Below are positions 32,701-40,429 of a DNA stretch of 64,000 nucleotides, piece after piece (positions within the stretch are counted from its first letter, which is position 1; every line of letters begins with the position of its first letter). The stretch lies in NCBI GenBank assembly GCA_964564865.1, contig CAZMDA010000008.1, positions 1-64,000 of the forward strand. The letters run 5' to 3'. A program made the position numbers and the translations under genes. Origin of the DNA: RBG-16-66-20 sp964564865 (GTDB taxonomy: Bacteria; Pseudomonadota; Gammaproteobacteria; Burkholderiales; SG8-39). The notes under the pieces were generated by a model, which saw only the letters and a program-made list of their open reading frames with translations, was not told the DNA's origin and did no database searches.

Positions 32701-33769
32701 CATGAACGACGACGCCCTGCACAAGTGCTGGACGCAGGTGCTGGCGGACAGCGACTACGACCGGTTGAGGAAGGAGTGCGCCGAGTTCAATGCGCGGAAC
32801 AGGTGGCGCAAGCGGGGCGTGGCCGCGATGCCAAGCAAGGGCAATGTCGGCTTTCTGTTCTCCGACGAGATCAACCGCGGGGTGGCGCAGGTGTGCGTGT
32901 ACGGGGACGCGACGTGCCACGTTTCGCACTCGGGCGTGGAGATGGGCCAGGGCCTCGCCACGCGCATGGCCCAGGTTGCCGCGGAGGTGCTCGATGTGCC
33001 GATCGCCTCCATTCGCGTCGGCGCCACCAGCACCCGCGCCACCATCAACACGCCGCCAACGACGATGGTCAGTACCGATTTGTGCGGAGCCGCCGTCCGT
33101 GATGCGCTGCAGATCCTGCTGAAGCGGATGGCGCCGGTGCGCGCGGCGCTGGGCGGGGCCTCGGTGCCGTTTGCCGACGTGGTGCGGCACTGTTACCTCC
33201 AAGGCATCGACATGCAGGCCTCTGCCGTCGTCAACGAAATGCGCCTGGAGTACGACTGGCAGAAGCAGGCGGGAAAGGTGAGCTATTTCTTCGTCTGGGC
33301 GGCGGCGGTGTCGATGGTGGAGGTGGACGTGCTCACCGGCAGCGTGCGGATCCTGAAGACCGAAATCGTCCAGGATTGCGGCCATTCGCTCAACCCGCCG
33401 CTCGACGTGGGGCAGGTCGAAGGGGCGTTCCTGATGGGCGTGGGCTACTACATGCTGGAGGAACTGATCTGGTCGCGCGCGGGCCGCCTGTACACCACCA
33501 ACCTGAGCACCTACAAGCTGCCATCGCACGACGATGCGCCCGAGCAATGGCGTGTGCACCTGCTGAAGGACTCGCCGTCGGTGAAGGGGCTGTACCACTC
33601 GAAGGGCATCGGCGAGTCGAACCTGCAGCTGGGCATGAGCGTGTACCTCGCCACCAAGGACGCTATCGCCAGCGCGCGTGCCGACGAGGGGCATCACGGC
33701 CCTTTCTTCCTGGAGATGCCCGCGACCGACGATCGCGTTCGTGCCGCCTGCCCGGACCGGTTCCACTGA
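29768..33769 (+). CDS. Single-chain molybdenum hydroxylase (xanthine dehydrogenase/aldehyde oxidase type)
   Basis: 1333 residues from ATG 29768, with all three modules in one chain as in eukaryotic enzymes. Two 2Fe-2S centres lie in the first ~170 residues (CLEGGCGAC; CGYC and CRC). The FAD domain (about 240-530) has RFFANTHVRAVASIGGSL. The Moco domain begins near 590 (ERVGGGFGGK, FTALRGFGKPQ, GQGLATRMAQVAAEVL) and the catalytic Glu is in KGIGESNLQLG near the C-terminus. It hydroxylates a purine, aldehyde or N-heterocycle; the substrate is not predictable. Most bacterial XDHs are split into two or three genes. Base use looks less GC-biased than its neighbours (e.g. TTGCGAGTGTCATGGGC), a hint of transfer. 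No Moco-insertion XdhC gene is adjacent. Confidence 0.88.
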   Translation: MAEDEFVYHLNGVRHALRRGALPADRTLLQQLRECHGLTGAKGVCLEGGCGACTVMVVRPGCAATAPAEAAGEDAMRPGCISVAACMIPMATLQNCRITTIEAVAAAGTVVATQLHPLQEAMLLTHASQCGYCTPGFVMALYAQLCKDPRSTREQLERAIDGNLCRCTGYRPILDAIRVLAADVPEDRLASDALRRVRRRWVDMVARGAAPDPAPASMPAADTMTTSLAEAPQAGSWRAPICDLEDLLRERHRYPGPGPGILACGCSDIVYDRRVHPPSASEAMPPPVYLSVASAPALKVWKVEADGLVIGAALPLEEVEARLKAMLEGREGGTRASLRGARALHTQLRFFANTHVRAVASIGGSLVSCTHLGDLLPVLMVLEATLVARSLNGGERRIRMADWVNPDSGRPTLEPAEVLVAIHVPWTTADDYVEVRKQGRRRVDTTSLTVTAFRVTLEPPGDAPAPRSVRVKRLVSCIGGLGKPGLRARALEAFCAGMEWRREPLLNAAIDLLRSELATMQDDRLPEWLRRYQRALVLGSFFKFFLAALDAAAPAGQTVGERERSAFLRYRPNPHESEQRYTETGRPGGAVGKSFAHGNAMAQLTGAARYTADLALPAGGLYAALVCADRAHARILRVDASAALALPGVAGVFTAADIPGAKRFGFRVRDEYFLAEDEVFYDGQPIAVVVAATQELADRAAREFVCVDYEDLKAIVTIEDAIAANSYHEGYEARELRQGDPEGAMARCKHVEDGKVVLGGQDHWYLEPQNALVHPSPDAVVVHSSTQSPSDVQEWVAAVLGLPRANVECRVERVGGGFGGKQLRASPIACLAALPAFKLQRPVKLVLSRPQDMRTHGGLSPYQAGFRVGFDGEGRIEALDLEIWSNGGHSLDYSGDVLETVILVVDSAYRLPNVRVRGHCCKTHLSSFTALRGFGKPQASAIIESVIDHIARVLSMDSAAVRTKNMYAVGDVLMTGTPMNDDALHKCWTQVLADSDYDRLRKECAEFNARNRWRKRGVAAMPSKGNVGFLFSDEINRGVAQVCVYGDATCHVSHSGVEMGQGLATRMAQVAAEVLDVPIASIRVGATSTRATINTPPTTMVSTDLCGAAVRDALQILLKRMAPVRAALGGASVPFADVVRHCYLQGIDMQASAVVNEMRLEYDWQKQAGKVSYFFVWAAAVSMVEVDVLTGSVRILKTEIVQDCGHSLNPPLDVGQVEGAFLMGVGYYMLEELIWSRAGRLYTTNLSTYKLPSHDDAPEQWRVHLLKDSPSVKGLYHSKGIGESNLQLGMSVYLATKDAIASARADEGHHGPFFLEMPATDDRVRAACPDRFH

Positions 33770-33805
33770 TTCCCCGCCGGGAGGCCGTGGCCGCGACTGG
33801 CGCGC

Positions 33806-33819
33806 TTGATCAGGATCAA
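33806..33819 (+). promoter_or_regulatory. FNR/ANR-type site, class II for the DUF155-acs-pdh operon
   Basis: TTGATCAGGATCAA is the perfect FNR consensus, centred at 33812.5. 41.5 bases downstream is 33854, inside ATG 33853 of a 26-codon ORF. The -10 is weak (AGACTT, 33842-33847). It is the only promoter seen before seven same-strand ORFs that run to 39830. Confidence 0.82.
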
Positions 33820-33852
33820 TTGGCCGCGAGGCGGCGGGTGCAGACTTGCTGT

Positions 33853-33933
33853 ATGCTACTGCGTCCGGCCTTCTTTTGCGCCACGCGCGCGCGCCTGGGC
33901 GCCGCGTGGCGGCGCCACAACGGCCTGCCCTGA
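33853..33933 (+). CDS. Possible leaderless 26-residue micro-ORF before the DUF155 gene
   Basis: ATG 33853 lies at the predicted transcription start of the FNR-type promoter. It encodes a basic peptide (MLLRPAFFCATRARLG... ending RRHNGLP) and stops at TGA 33933, five bases before ATG 33939. Such a leaderless ORF could carry ribosomes to the next start, which has only a weak SD-like GAGGG. No homolog recognised. Confidence 0.4.
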   Translation: MLLRPAFFCATRARLGAAWRRHNGLP

Positions 33934-33938
33934 GGGCC

Positions 33939-34736
33939 ATGCTTTCCCCGGACGCATTGACGGAAGCCGCATTCCAGGGCCGCGCCCTGCTGCTCGGCTC
34001 GCGCCTGGACCTGCGCGCCTGGCCCGAAGCCGAGGTGCTGGCCCGCATGCCCCTCGCCCTGCGGCTGCCCGAAGGCGGCATCGCGGTGCTGTTCCGCCAC
34101 GGCGTCGCGGTGCTGTTCGGCGCTTCCGCAGACAATGAGCGCGCACTGCGCGAGCGCCTCGCGCCGCTGGTCGAGGGCCGCTACCCGGTCCCGGAGGAGG
34201 AGACGCTGGCATTGCGCGTCGATCCCGGGCGCGCCGAGGGGCTGGCCGACGGCGTCCTCACCATCCACGCCGGGAGCATCGACCGGCTGCAACTGGTGGC
34301 CGATGTCCTGTCCAAGAGCACCTTGCTGGCGCACTACGAGACGCGCCTGGGCGCGGAGTTCGACCGCATCGAGCCCTTCGCGCTGGAACTGGAGCAGACC
34401 GGCCGCAACCCGGGGCGAACGCGAGGGCACCTGAAGCGCATCGGCGGGCTGCTGCGCATGGAAAGCCGCATGGTGGGGCGCGCCGAGATCGGCGACAAGC
34501 CCGAGCTGCTCTGGGAGCACCCGGAACTGGAGCGCTTCTACGCCCTGCTGGAGGATGAATTCGAGGTCCGCGAGCGGCTGGCGGTGGTGGAGAGGAAGCT
34601 CGACCTGGCCGGGCGCACGGTGCGCACCATGGTGGACCTGATCAACGCGCGCCACTCGCTGCGCGTGGAGTGGTACATCGTCGCCCTGATCGCGTTCGAC
34701 ATCGGCATGACGCTGTACGGCAAGTGGGCGGGATAG
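33939..34736 (+). CDS. DUF155/RMD1-family protein with C-terminal membrane anchor
   Basis: 265 residues from ATG 33939. The central part (GGIAVLFRHGVAVLFG; FALELEQTGRNPG; GRAEIGDKPELLWEHPELERFYALLEDEFEVRERL) matches the DUF155 family (YagE; Rmd1/Sif2 in yeast, RMND1 in animal mitochondria, needed for mitochondrial translation). One membrane helix lies near the C-terminus (WYIVALIAFDIGMTLYG). Bacterial function is unknown. Only eight bases separate it from the Acs gene, so they share the FNR-type promoter. Confidence 0.8.
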   Translation: MLSPDALTEAAFQGRALLLGSRLDLRAWPEAEVLARMPLALRLPEGGIAVLFRHGVAVLFGASADNERALRERLAPLVEGRYPVPEEETLALRVDPGRAEGLADGVLTIHAGSIDRLQLVADVLSKSTLLAHYETRLGAEFDRIEPFALELEQTGRNPGRTRGHLKRIGGLLRMESRMVGRAEIGDKPELLWEHPELERFYALLEDEFEVRERLAVVERKLDLAGRTVRTMVDLINARHSLRVEWYIVALIAFDIGMTLYGKWAG

Positions 34737-34744
34737 GCGGATCG

Positions 34745-36478
34745 ATGCCGCGGCCGCCGCTCATCCGCAAGGACCCAGCCGGTTTCCGGGTGGCGCCGAA
34801 CCTGCCGGACACCGACGCGGCGCGCGCCGCGTTCTCCTGGCACACCGCGCGCGCCGGGCTGCAGGGCCTGCCCGGCGGCGGCCTCAACATCGCGCACGAG
34901 GCGGTGGACCGGCATGCGCATGGCCCGCGAGCGAACCACGTGGCGCTGCGCTGGCTGCCGGTCGCCGGGGCGGCGCGCGACATCACCTACGCGCAACTGG
35001 CGCGCGACTCGAACCGCTTCGCCAACGTGCTGCGCGGCCTGGGGGTGGCGAAGGGCGACGCGGTGTTCGTGCTCTGCGGGCGGATCCCGGAGCTGTACGC
35101 GGCGGTGCTGGGCGCGCTCAAGTGCGGCGCCGTGGTCTCGCCGATGTTCTCCGCGTTCGGCCCCGAGCCGCTGAAGACGCGCGTCAACCTGGGGCGCGGC
35201 AAGGTCCTGGTGACCACCGAGGCGCTGTACGAGCGGCGCGTCCGGAAGGCCGAGGCGGAGATGCCCTCGCTCGGCCACATCCTGCGCGTGGACGCGCCCG
35301 AGGCGCGCGCGCAGTTCGCGGCGGCCTCCGATGCGTTTGCCGTCGAGCGCACCGGCGCCGAGGACCCGGCGTTCCTGCACTTCACCAGCGGCACCACCGG
35401 CATGCCGAAGGCGGCGGTGCACGTGCATGGCGCGGTGGCCGCGCACTACGCCACCGGGCGCTTCGCGCTCGACCTGCATCCGGAGGACGTGTTCTGGTGC
35501 ACCGCCGATCCGGGCTGGATCACCGGCACTTCCTACGGCATCGTCGCGCCGCTCGCGCACGGCGTGACCAGCATCGTGGACGAGGCCGAGTTCGACGCCG
35601 AGCGCTGGTACCGCAACCTGCAGGACCAGGGCGTGACGGTCTGGTACACCGCGCCCACGGCGATCCGCCTGCTGATGAAGGCGGGCGCCGACATCGCGCG
35701 CAAGTACCGCTTCCCGAAGCTGCGCTTCGTCGCCAGCGTCGGCGAGCCGCTCAACCCCGAGGCGGTGTGGTGGGGCAAGGATGTGCTCGGGCTGCCGATC
35801 CACGACAACTGGTGGCAGACGGAGACCGGCGGGATCATGATCGCCAACACTGCGGCCATGGACGTGAAGCCGGGGTCCATGGGCAAGCCGCTACCGGGCA
35901 TCGAGGCGCGCATCGTCCACCGCCGCGAGGGCGGTCTCGATGTCGTGGACGCCCCCGACACCGAGGGCGAGCTCGTGCTGCGCGCCGGCTGGCCGTCGAT
36001 GTTCCGCGGCTACCTCGGCCAGGAGGAGCGCTATCGCAAGTGCTTCGCCGGCGACTGGTACCTCACCGGCGACCTCGCGCGGCGCGACGCCGATGGCTAC
36101 TACTGGTTCGTCGGCCGCGCCGACGACGTCATCAAGTCCGCCGGGCACCTGATCGGGCCGTTCGAGGTCGAGAGCGTGCTGATGGAGCACCCGGCGGTGG
36201 CCGAGGCCGGCGTCATCGGCAAGCCCGACCCGGTGGTGGGCGAAGTGGTCAAGGCGTTCGTGTCGCTCAAGCAGGGGCACGCGCCGGTCGAGGAGCTGCG
36301 CATGCAGCTGCTGGCGCATGCGCGCAAGCGCCTGGGCGCGGCGGTGGCGCCCAAGGAGATCGCCTTCGCCGAGGCGCTGCCGCGCACCCGCAGCGGCAAA
36401 ATCATGCGCCGCCTGCTGAAGGCGCGCGAGCTGGGCCTGCCCGAAGGCGACCTGTCGACGCTGGAGGGCCCGGCGTGA
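34745..36478 (+). CDS. Acetyl-CoA synthetase-like AMP-forming acyl-CoA ligase
   Basis: 577 residues from ATG 34745. The AMP-binding signature FTSGTTGMPKA (about 213-223), WWQTETGG (about 358-365) and the hinge GDLARRDADGYYWFVGRADD are intact. The catalytic C-terminal lysine is K552 in RTRSGKIMRR, the residue that Pat-type acetyltransferases modify in Acs. It is shorter than canonical Acs (about 650), matching the short AcsA-like group. It activates acetate or a short acid to the CoA thioester. Its stop overlaps the PDH E1 alpha start (GTGA). Confidence 0.88.
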   Translation: MPRPPLIRKDPAGFRVAPNLPDTDAARAAFSWHTARAGLQGLPGGGLNIAHEAVDRHAHGPRANHVALRWLPVAGAARDITYAQLARDSNRFANVLRGLGVAKGDAVFVLCGRIPELYAAVLGALKCGAVVSPMFSAFGPEPLKTRVNLGRGKVLVTTEALYERRVRKAEAEMPSLGHILRVDAPEARAQFAAASDAFAVERTGAEDPAFLHFTSGTTGMPKAAVHVHGAVAAHYATGRFALDLHPEDVFWCTADPGWITGTSYGIVAPLAHGVTSIVDEAEFDAERWYRNLQDQGVTVWYTAPTAIRLLMKAGADIARKYRFPKLRFVASVGEPLNPEAVWWGKDVLGLPIHDNWWQTETGGIMIANTAAMDVKPGSMGKPLPGIEARIVHRREGGLDVVDAPDTEGELVLRAGWPSMFRGYLGQEERYRKCFAGDWYLTGDLARRDADGYYWFVGRADDVIKSAGHLIGPFEVESVLMEHPAVAEAGVIGKPDPVVGEVVKAFVSLKQGHAPVEELRMQLLAHARKRLGAAVAPKEIAFAEALPRTRSGKIMRRLLKARELGLPEGDLSTLEGPA

Positions 36479-37491
36479 GCGCCGTCCCGCCCGCGGTGCC
36501 GCCGCCGCCCTCGGGCCCGGTGCCCTACGACCGCGAGCACGCGCTCGCGCTGCTCGCGGACATGGTGCGCATCCGGCGCATGGAGGAGAAGTCCGCCGAG
36601 CTCTACGGCCAGGGGAAGATCCGCGGCTTCCTGCACCTGTACGTCGGCGAGGAGGCGGTGGCCGCCGGCGCGCTGCGCGCCCTGGCGCGCGCGGACAACC
36701 TGGTCGCCACCTACCGCGAGCACGGCCATGCGCTGCTGCGCGGCACGCCGATGGGCGCCATCATGGCCGAGATGTACGGCCGTCAGGAGGGCTGCTCGCG
36801 CGGCCGCGGCGGCTCGATGCACCTGTTCGATGCCCATGTCGGCCTGTTCGGAGGCAACGCGATCGTCGGCGGCGGCCTGCCGGTCGCCGCGGGCCTGGCG
36901 CTTGCGGACCGCATGCAGAAGCGCGCCGGCTGCGTCACCGCCTGCTTCTTCGGCGAGGGGGCGGTGGCCGAGGGCGCGTTCCACGAGGCCATGAACCTCG
37001 CCGCGCTGTGGCGCCTGCCGGTGCTGTTCTGCTGCGAGAACAACCTCTACGCCATGGGCACCGCGCTGGAGCGCTCGGAGTCGCAGACCGACCTGTGCGC
37101 CAAGGCCGAGGCCTACCGCATGCGCGCGATCCGCGCCGACGGCATGGACGTGGTGGCGGCGCACGAGGCGGCGAAGCAGGGCCGGCTGCACGTGGTCGCG
37201 GGCAATGGCCCGTGCTTCATCGAGTTCCAGACCTACCGCTTCCGCGCCCACTCCATGTTCGACGCCGAGCTGTACCGCGACAAGGCGGAAGTGGCGCATT
37301 GGAAGACGCGCGGCCCGATCCACACCTACACCGCGCGCCTCAAGGCGCAGGGCCTGCTCACCGAGGAGCAGTACCTGGAGATCGAGCGCGCCGCGGACGC
37401 CGAAGTCGCCGCCGCCGTGGCGTTTGCAGAGGGCGGCACCTGGGAACCAGTGGCGGACCTGTACCGCGACCTTCACTCACCTTCGCCATGA
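36475..37491 (+). CDS. pdhA: Pyruvate dehydrogenase E1 component, alpha subunit
   Basis: 338 residues from GTG 36475, overlapping the acs stop. Heterotetrameric-type E1 alpha: RGRGGSMH (about 108-115) and the ThDP-Mg motif FFGEGAVAEGAFHEAMNLA (about 160-178, GEG in place of the usual GDG) are present. It decarboxylates a 2-oxo acid, probably pyruvate. The stop overlaps pdhB (ATGA). Acetoin or branched-chain oxo acids are other possible substrates. Confidence 0.9.
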   Translation: MSAVPPAVPPPPSGPVPYDREHALALLADMVRIRRMEEKSAELYGQGKIRGFLHLYVGEEAVAAGALRALARADNLVATYREHGHALLRGTPMGAIMAEMYGRQEGCSRGRGGSMHLFDAHVGLFGGNAIVGGGLPVAAGLALADRMQKRAGCVTACFFGEGAVAEGAFHEAMNLAALWRLPVLFCCENNLYAMGTALERSESQTDLCAKAEAYRMRAIRADGMDVVAAHEAAKQGRLHVVAGNGPCFIEFQTYRFRAHSMFDAELYRDKAEVAHWKTRGPIHTYTARLKAQGLLTEEQYLEIERAADAEVAAAVAFAEGGTWEPVADLYRDLHSPSP

Positions 37492-38459
37492 GCCGCATCA
37501 GCTATCGCGAAGCACTGCGCCTGGGCCTGCGCGAGGCGCTGGCGCGCGAGCCGCGCGCCTTCCTGATGGGCGAGGACGTCGGCCGCTACGGCGGAACCTA
37601 CGCGGTGAGCAAGGGCCTGCTGCAGGAGTTCGGCCCGGAGCGGGTGCGCGACACGCCGCTGTCGGAACTGGGCTTCACCGGCGCCGGCATCGGCGCCGCG
37701 CTGGGCGGCCTGCGGCCGATCGTCGAGATCATGACGGTGAACTTCAGCCTGCTCGCGCTCGACCAGATCGTGAACACCGCCGCGCTCTACCGCCACATGT
37801 CGGGCGGGCAGTTCTCCGTGCCGCTGGTGATCCGCACCTCGAGCGGCGCCGGGCGCCAGCTCGCCGCGCAGCACTCGCACAGCTTCGAGGCCTGGTACGC
37901 GCACGTGCCCGGCATCCGCGTCGTCGCCGCCGCCACGGTGGAGGACGCGCGCGGCATGCTGTGGCCGGCGCTGCAGGACCCCGATCCGGTGGTGGTGTTC
38001 GAGTATCCGGCGCTGTTCGCCATGGAGGACGAATGCGCGGACACGGTGGAGGTGGATATCCGCAGCGCGAAGGTGCGCCGCGCCGGGTCGCAGGTGAGCC
38101 TGATCACCTACGGCGCCTGCCTGCCCAAGGCGCTCGAGGCCGCGGCGGCGCTGTCGGCGCAGGGCATCGATGCCGAGGTGCTCGACCTGCGCGTGCTGCG
38201 GCCGCTGGATGACGCCGCCATCCTCGCCTCGGTCAGGAAGACGCGACGCGCCGTGGTGGTGGACGAATGCTGGAAGACCGGCAGCCTGGCTGGCGAGATC
38301 ATGGCGCGCATCATGGAAGGCGCGTTCTACGACCTGGACGCGCCGGTGGCGCGGGTCTGCAGCGAGGAGGTGCCGATGCCCTACGCCAAGCACCTGGAGG
38401 AGGCGGCGCTGCCGCAGGCCGCGAAGATCGTCGCCGCCGCGCAGGGGCTGTTCCGGTGA
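37488..38459 (+). CDS. pdhB: Pyruvate dehydrogenase E1 component, beta subunit
   Basis: 323 residues. MSRISYREALRLGLREALAREPRAFLMGEDVGRYGGTYAVSKGL is typical E1 beta; RDTPLSELGFTGAGIGAALGG and the C-terminal VVVDECWKTGSLAGEI transketolase region follow. It pairs with the alpha subunit encoded by the overlapping upstream gene. Its stop overlaps the E2 start (GTGA at 38456). Confidence 0.92.
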   Translation: MSRISYREALRLGLREALAREPRAFLMGEDVGRYGGTYAVSKGLLQEFGPERVRDTPLSELGFTGAGIGAALGGLRPIVEIMTVNFSLLALDQIVNTAALYRHMSGGQFSVPLVIRTSSGAGRQLAAQHSHSFEAWYAHVPGIRVVAAATVEDARGMLWPALQDPDPVVVFEYPALFAMEDECADTVEVDIRSAKVRRAGSQVSLITYGACLPKALEAAAALSAQGIDAEVLDLRVLRPLDDAAILASVRKTRRAVVVDECWKTGSLAGEIMARIMEGAFYDLDAPVARVCSEEVPMPYAKHLEEAALPQAAKIVAAAQGLFR

Positions 38460-39553
38460 TCGAGTTCAAGCTGCCTTCGCTGGGCGCGGACATGGAGCAG
38501 GGCAAGCTGCTCGAGTGGAAGGTCGTCCCCGGCCAGAGCGTGAAGCGCGGCGACGTCGTCGCCGTGGTGGACACCTCCAAGGCGGCGGTCGAGGTCGAGA
38601 TCTGGGACGCCGGCACCGTGCACGAGTTGGTGGCGCAGCCGGGCGAGACCTACCCGGTGGGCGCGGTGCTCGCGCGCCTGCTCGCGCCGGGCGAGCAGCC
38701 GGGTGCGACGCCTGCTCCCGCCGCGGCACCGGCCGTGGGCGTGCGCGGGCGCATCGCTCCGGCCGCGCGCAAGCGCGCCGCGGAACTGGGCGTGAGGCTG
38801 GAAGGCCTGGCGGGAACCGGTCCGGAGGGCGCGGTGACGCTCCAGGACGTGGAGCGGGCGGCGCCGGCGGCGGCGCCCGGGCCGGACAAGCGCGGCGAGA
38901 TGCAGAAGGCCATCGCCGCGGCGATGAGCCGTTCCAAGCGCGAGATCCCGCACTACTACCTGGCGGACACGGTCCCGCTCGCGAAGGCGGGGGAGTGGCT
39001 GGCGCGCGAGAACGCCGCGCGCCCGGTGACCGGCCGGCTGCTGATGGCCGCGCTGTACCTGAAGGCGGTGGCGCGCGCCTGCGTGCGGCACCCGGACCTG
39101 AACGGCTTCTTCCGCGACGGCCGCCACGTGCCGGGCGAGGCGGTGCACGTCGGGGTGGCGATCTCGCTGCGACAGGGCGGGCTGGTGGCGCCCGCGATCC
39201 TCGACGCGCAGGCGAAGGACCTCGACCAGCTGATGCGCGAGCTCATGGACCTGGTGAAGCGCGCGCGCGCCGGCAGCCTGCGCAGTTCCGAGATGTCCGG
39301 GCCCACCATCACGCTCACCAACCTGGGCGACGAGGGCGTGGACGCGGTGCAGGGCGTGATCTACCCGCCGCAGGTGGCGATCGTCGGCTTCGGCCGCGCC
39401 GCCGACCGGGCATGGGCCGAGGACGGCAAGCTGTGCGTGATGCGCGCGGTGACCGCCTCGCTCGCGGCCGACCACCGCGTCAGCAACGGCCACCGCGGCG
39501 CGCTGTTCCTGGCGGAGGTCAACAGGCTGCTGCAGGCGCCGGAGGCCTTGTGA
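38456..39553 (+). CDS. Dihydrolipoamide acetyltransferase (E2) of the PDH complex
   Basis: 365 residues from GTG 38456. One lipoyl domain (lipoylated K42 in DTSKAAVEVE), a short peripheral-subunit-binding domain (RIAPAARKRAAELGVRLEGLAGTGPEGAV, about 98-127) and a catalytic domain. The active-site motif is ADHRVSNGHRG (H340), where most E2 enzymes have Asp at the position of N344. Asn there may lower activity or change specificity. No E3 gene is nearby, so a shared dihydrolipoamide dehydrogenase elsewhere must serve. Confidence 0.88.
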   Translation: MIEFKLPSLGADMEQGKLLEWKVVPGQSVKRGDVVAVVDTSKAAVEVEIWDAGTVHELVAQPGETYPVGAVLARLLAPGEQPGATPAPAAAPAVGVRGRIAPAARKRAAELGVRLEGLAGTGPEGAVTLQDVERAAPAAAPGPDKRGEMQKAIAAAMSRSKREIPHYYLADTVPLAKAGEWLARENAARPVTGRLLMAALYLKAVARACVRHPDLNGFFRDGRHVPGEAVHVGVAISLRQGGLVAPAILDAQAKDLDQLMRELMDLVKRARAGSLRSSEMSGPTITLTNLGDEGVDAVQGVIYPPQVAIVGFGRAADRAWAEDGKLCVMRAVTASLAADHRVSNGHRGALFLAEVNRLLQAPEAL

Positions 39554-39566
39554 GGGAGGCACGCGC

Positions 39567-39830
39567 ATGAGCACGGATGCGGTGCGCGACGAAGTGATCG
39601 CGGTGCTGAAGTCCATCGCGCCGGAACTCGAGGAAGGCGAACTCGACCCGGCGCGGCCGTTGCGCGACCAGGTGGACCTCGACTCCATGGACTGGCTGAA
39701 CGTGATCGTGGCGCTGCACGAGCGGCTGAAGGTGGACATTCCGGAAGCCGACTACGCGAAGCTGGTGACGCTGGAGGACCTGGTCGCCTACCTGTTGGCC
39801 AGGCGCCAGGGGCCCGTCAAAGATCCTTGA
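39567..39830 (+). CDS. Acyl carrier protein-like protein
   Basis: 87 residues, acidic, with the phosphopantetheine serine in DQVDLDSMDWLN (about residue 38). The family carries acyl groups on a 4'-phosphopantetheine arm. It follows the E2 gene by 13 bases (SD GGAGGC), so it is part of the PDH/Acs operon, an unusual place for an ACP. Its 3' end overlaps the convergent GNAT gene by 14 bases. The role could be acyl transfer to or from the PDH/Acs products; this is inference. Confidence 0.85.
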   Translation: MSTDAVRDEVIAVLKSIAPELEEGELDPARPLRDQVDLDSMDWLNVIVALHERLKVDIPEADYAKLVTLEDLVAYLLARRQGPVKDP

Positions 39831-40344
39831 CGATCCGCACCAGGGTCCGGTCCTCCTCCACGGGCTCGGCGCGGAAGCCGAGCGCGCGCACGAAGCGCAG
39901 CATCGGCCGGTTGGACGACAGCACGAACCCCTCCATCCGCTTCAGGCCGCGCCCGCGCGCGGCTTCCAGCAGCGCCTGCATCAGCACCCCGGCGAGGCCG
40001 GACTTCTGCCAGTCGTCGGCCACCACCACGCCCAGCTCGCAGGTCTGCCCGTCGGGCTCCATCACGTAGCGCGCCTCGCCCACCACTTCCTCGCCACCGT
40101 CGCGCCCGTGCAGGCAGACCAGCGCCAGGTGCCTGTCGTAGTCGACATCCGTCAGGAAATGGATCAGGCGTTCCGAGGGCGAATGCACCCACTTCTGGAA
40201 GCGCAGGTAGCGCGTCTCGCCCGACAAGCGCTGGATGAAGTCGCGCTCGGCGAGGTCGTCGTCGCGCCGCACCGGGCGGATCGTGACCTCGCGGCCGTCG
40301 CGCAGCGTGACGCGCCTGGCGAGGTGCGCGGGGTAGTCGGCCAT
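39817..40344 (-). CDS. GNAT-family acetyltransferase similar to the Pat C-terminal domain
   Basis: 175 residues from ATG 40344. It aligns by eye with the GNAT domain of the Pat-like protein at 10331-13018: LRDGREVTIRPVRRDD versus LRDGSRVPVRPIRPED, then VDYDRHLALV versus LDYDRELALV, and the acetyl-CoA loop near DDWQKSGLAGVLMQAL. It may acetylate a protein lysine, the Acs next door being the obvious candidate. An FNR-type site lies 28 bases upstream, but at the wrong distance for class II control of this start. Confidence 0.82.
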   Translation of the reverse strand: MADYPAHLARRVTLRDGREVTIRPVRRDDDLAERDFIQRLSGETRYLRFQKWVHSPSERLIHFLTDVDYDRHLALVCLHGRDGGEEVVGEARYVMEPDGQTCELGVVVADDWQKSGLAGVLMQALLEAARGRGLKRMEGFVLSSNRPMLRFVRALGFRAEPVEEDRTLVRIVKDL

Positions 40345-40365
40345 GGATCATGGTGCGGGCGACGC

Positions 40366-40379
40366 TTGATGCAGGTCAA
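40366..40379. promoter_or_regulatory. FNR/ANR-type site, class II for SLC13 transporter
   Basis: TTGATGCAGGTCAA is centred at 40372.5 between divergent genes. CAGACT (40401-40406) begins 28.5 bases downstream on the plus strand and +1 falls at about 40414, at ATG 40413. That ATG opens a six-codon ORF (MVRTAV) whose TGA overlaps the transporter ATG 40430. On the minus strand the 28.5 position coincides with the GNAT start codon itself, so the GNAT gene would need another promoter or FNR acts on it differently. Confidence 0.78.
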
Positions 40380-40429
40380 GCGCGCCGGCGGCGGCAGACC
40401 CAGACTGCGGCCATGGTGAGGACGGCGGT

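Noticed and set aside
33770..33852. Minus-strand promoter function of the FNR site at 33806
   Set aside because: The gene on the left (molybdenum hydroxylase) runs towards the site, so there is no minus-strand gene for it to drive.
29621..34135. 1504-codon open frame on the minus strand opposite the molybdenum hydroxylase, and similar long antisense frames at 10220-13993, 16320-19787 and 58430-61312
   Set aside because: They are antisense or out-of-frame shadows of well-identified genes, rich in Arg/His/Ala/Pro as expected when GC-rich codons are read on the wrong strand. Motifs for real families are found only in the opposing genes.
40342..40379. FNR-driven transcription of the minus-strand GNAT gene
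   Set aside because: The place for the -10 coincides with the GNAT start codon, so a class II transcript would start inside the gene.
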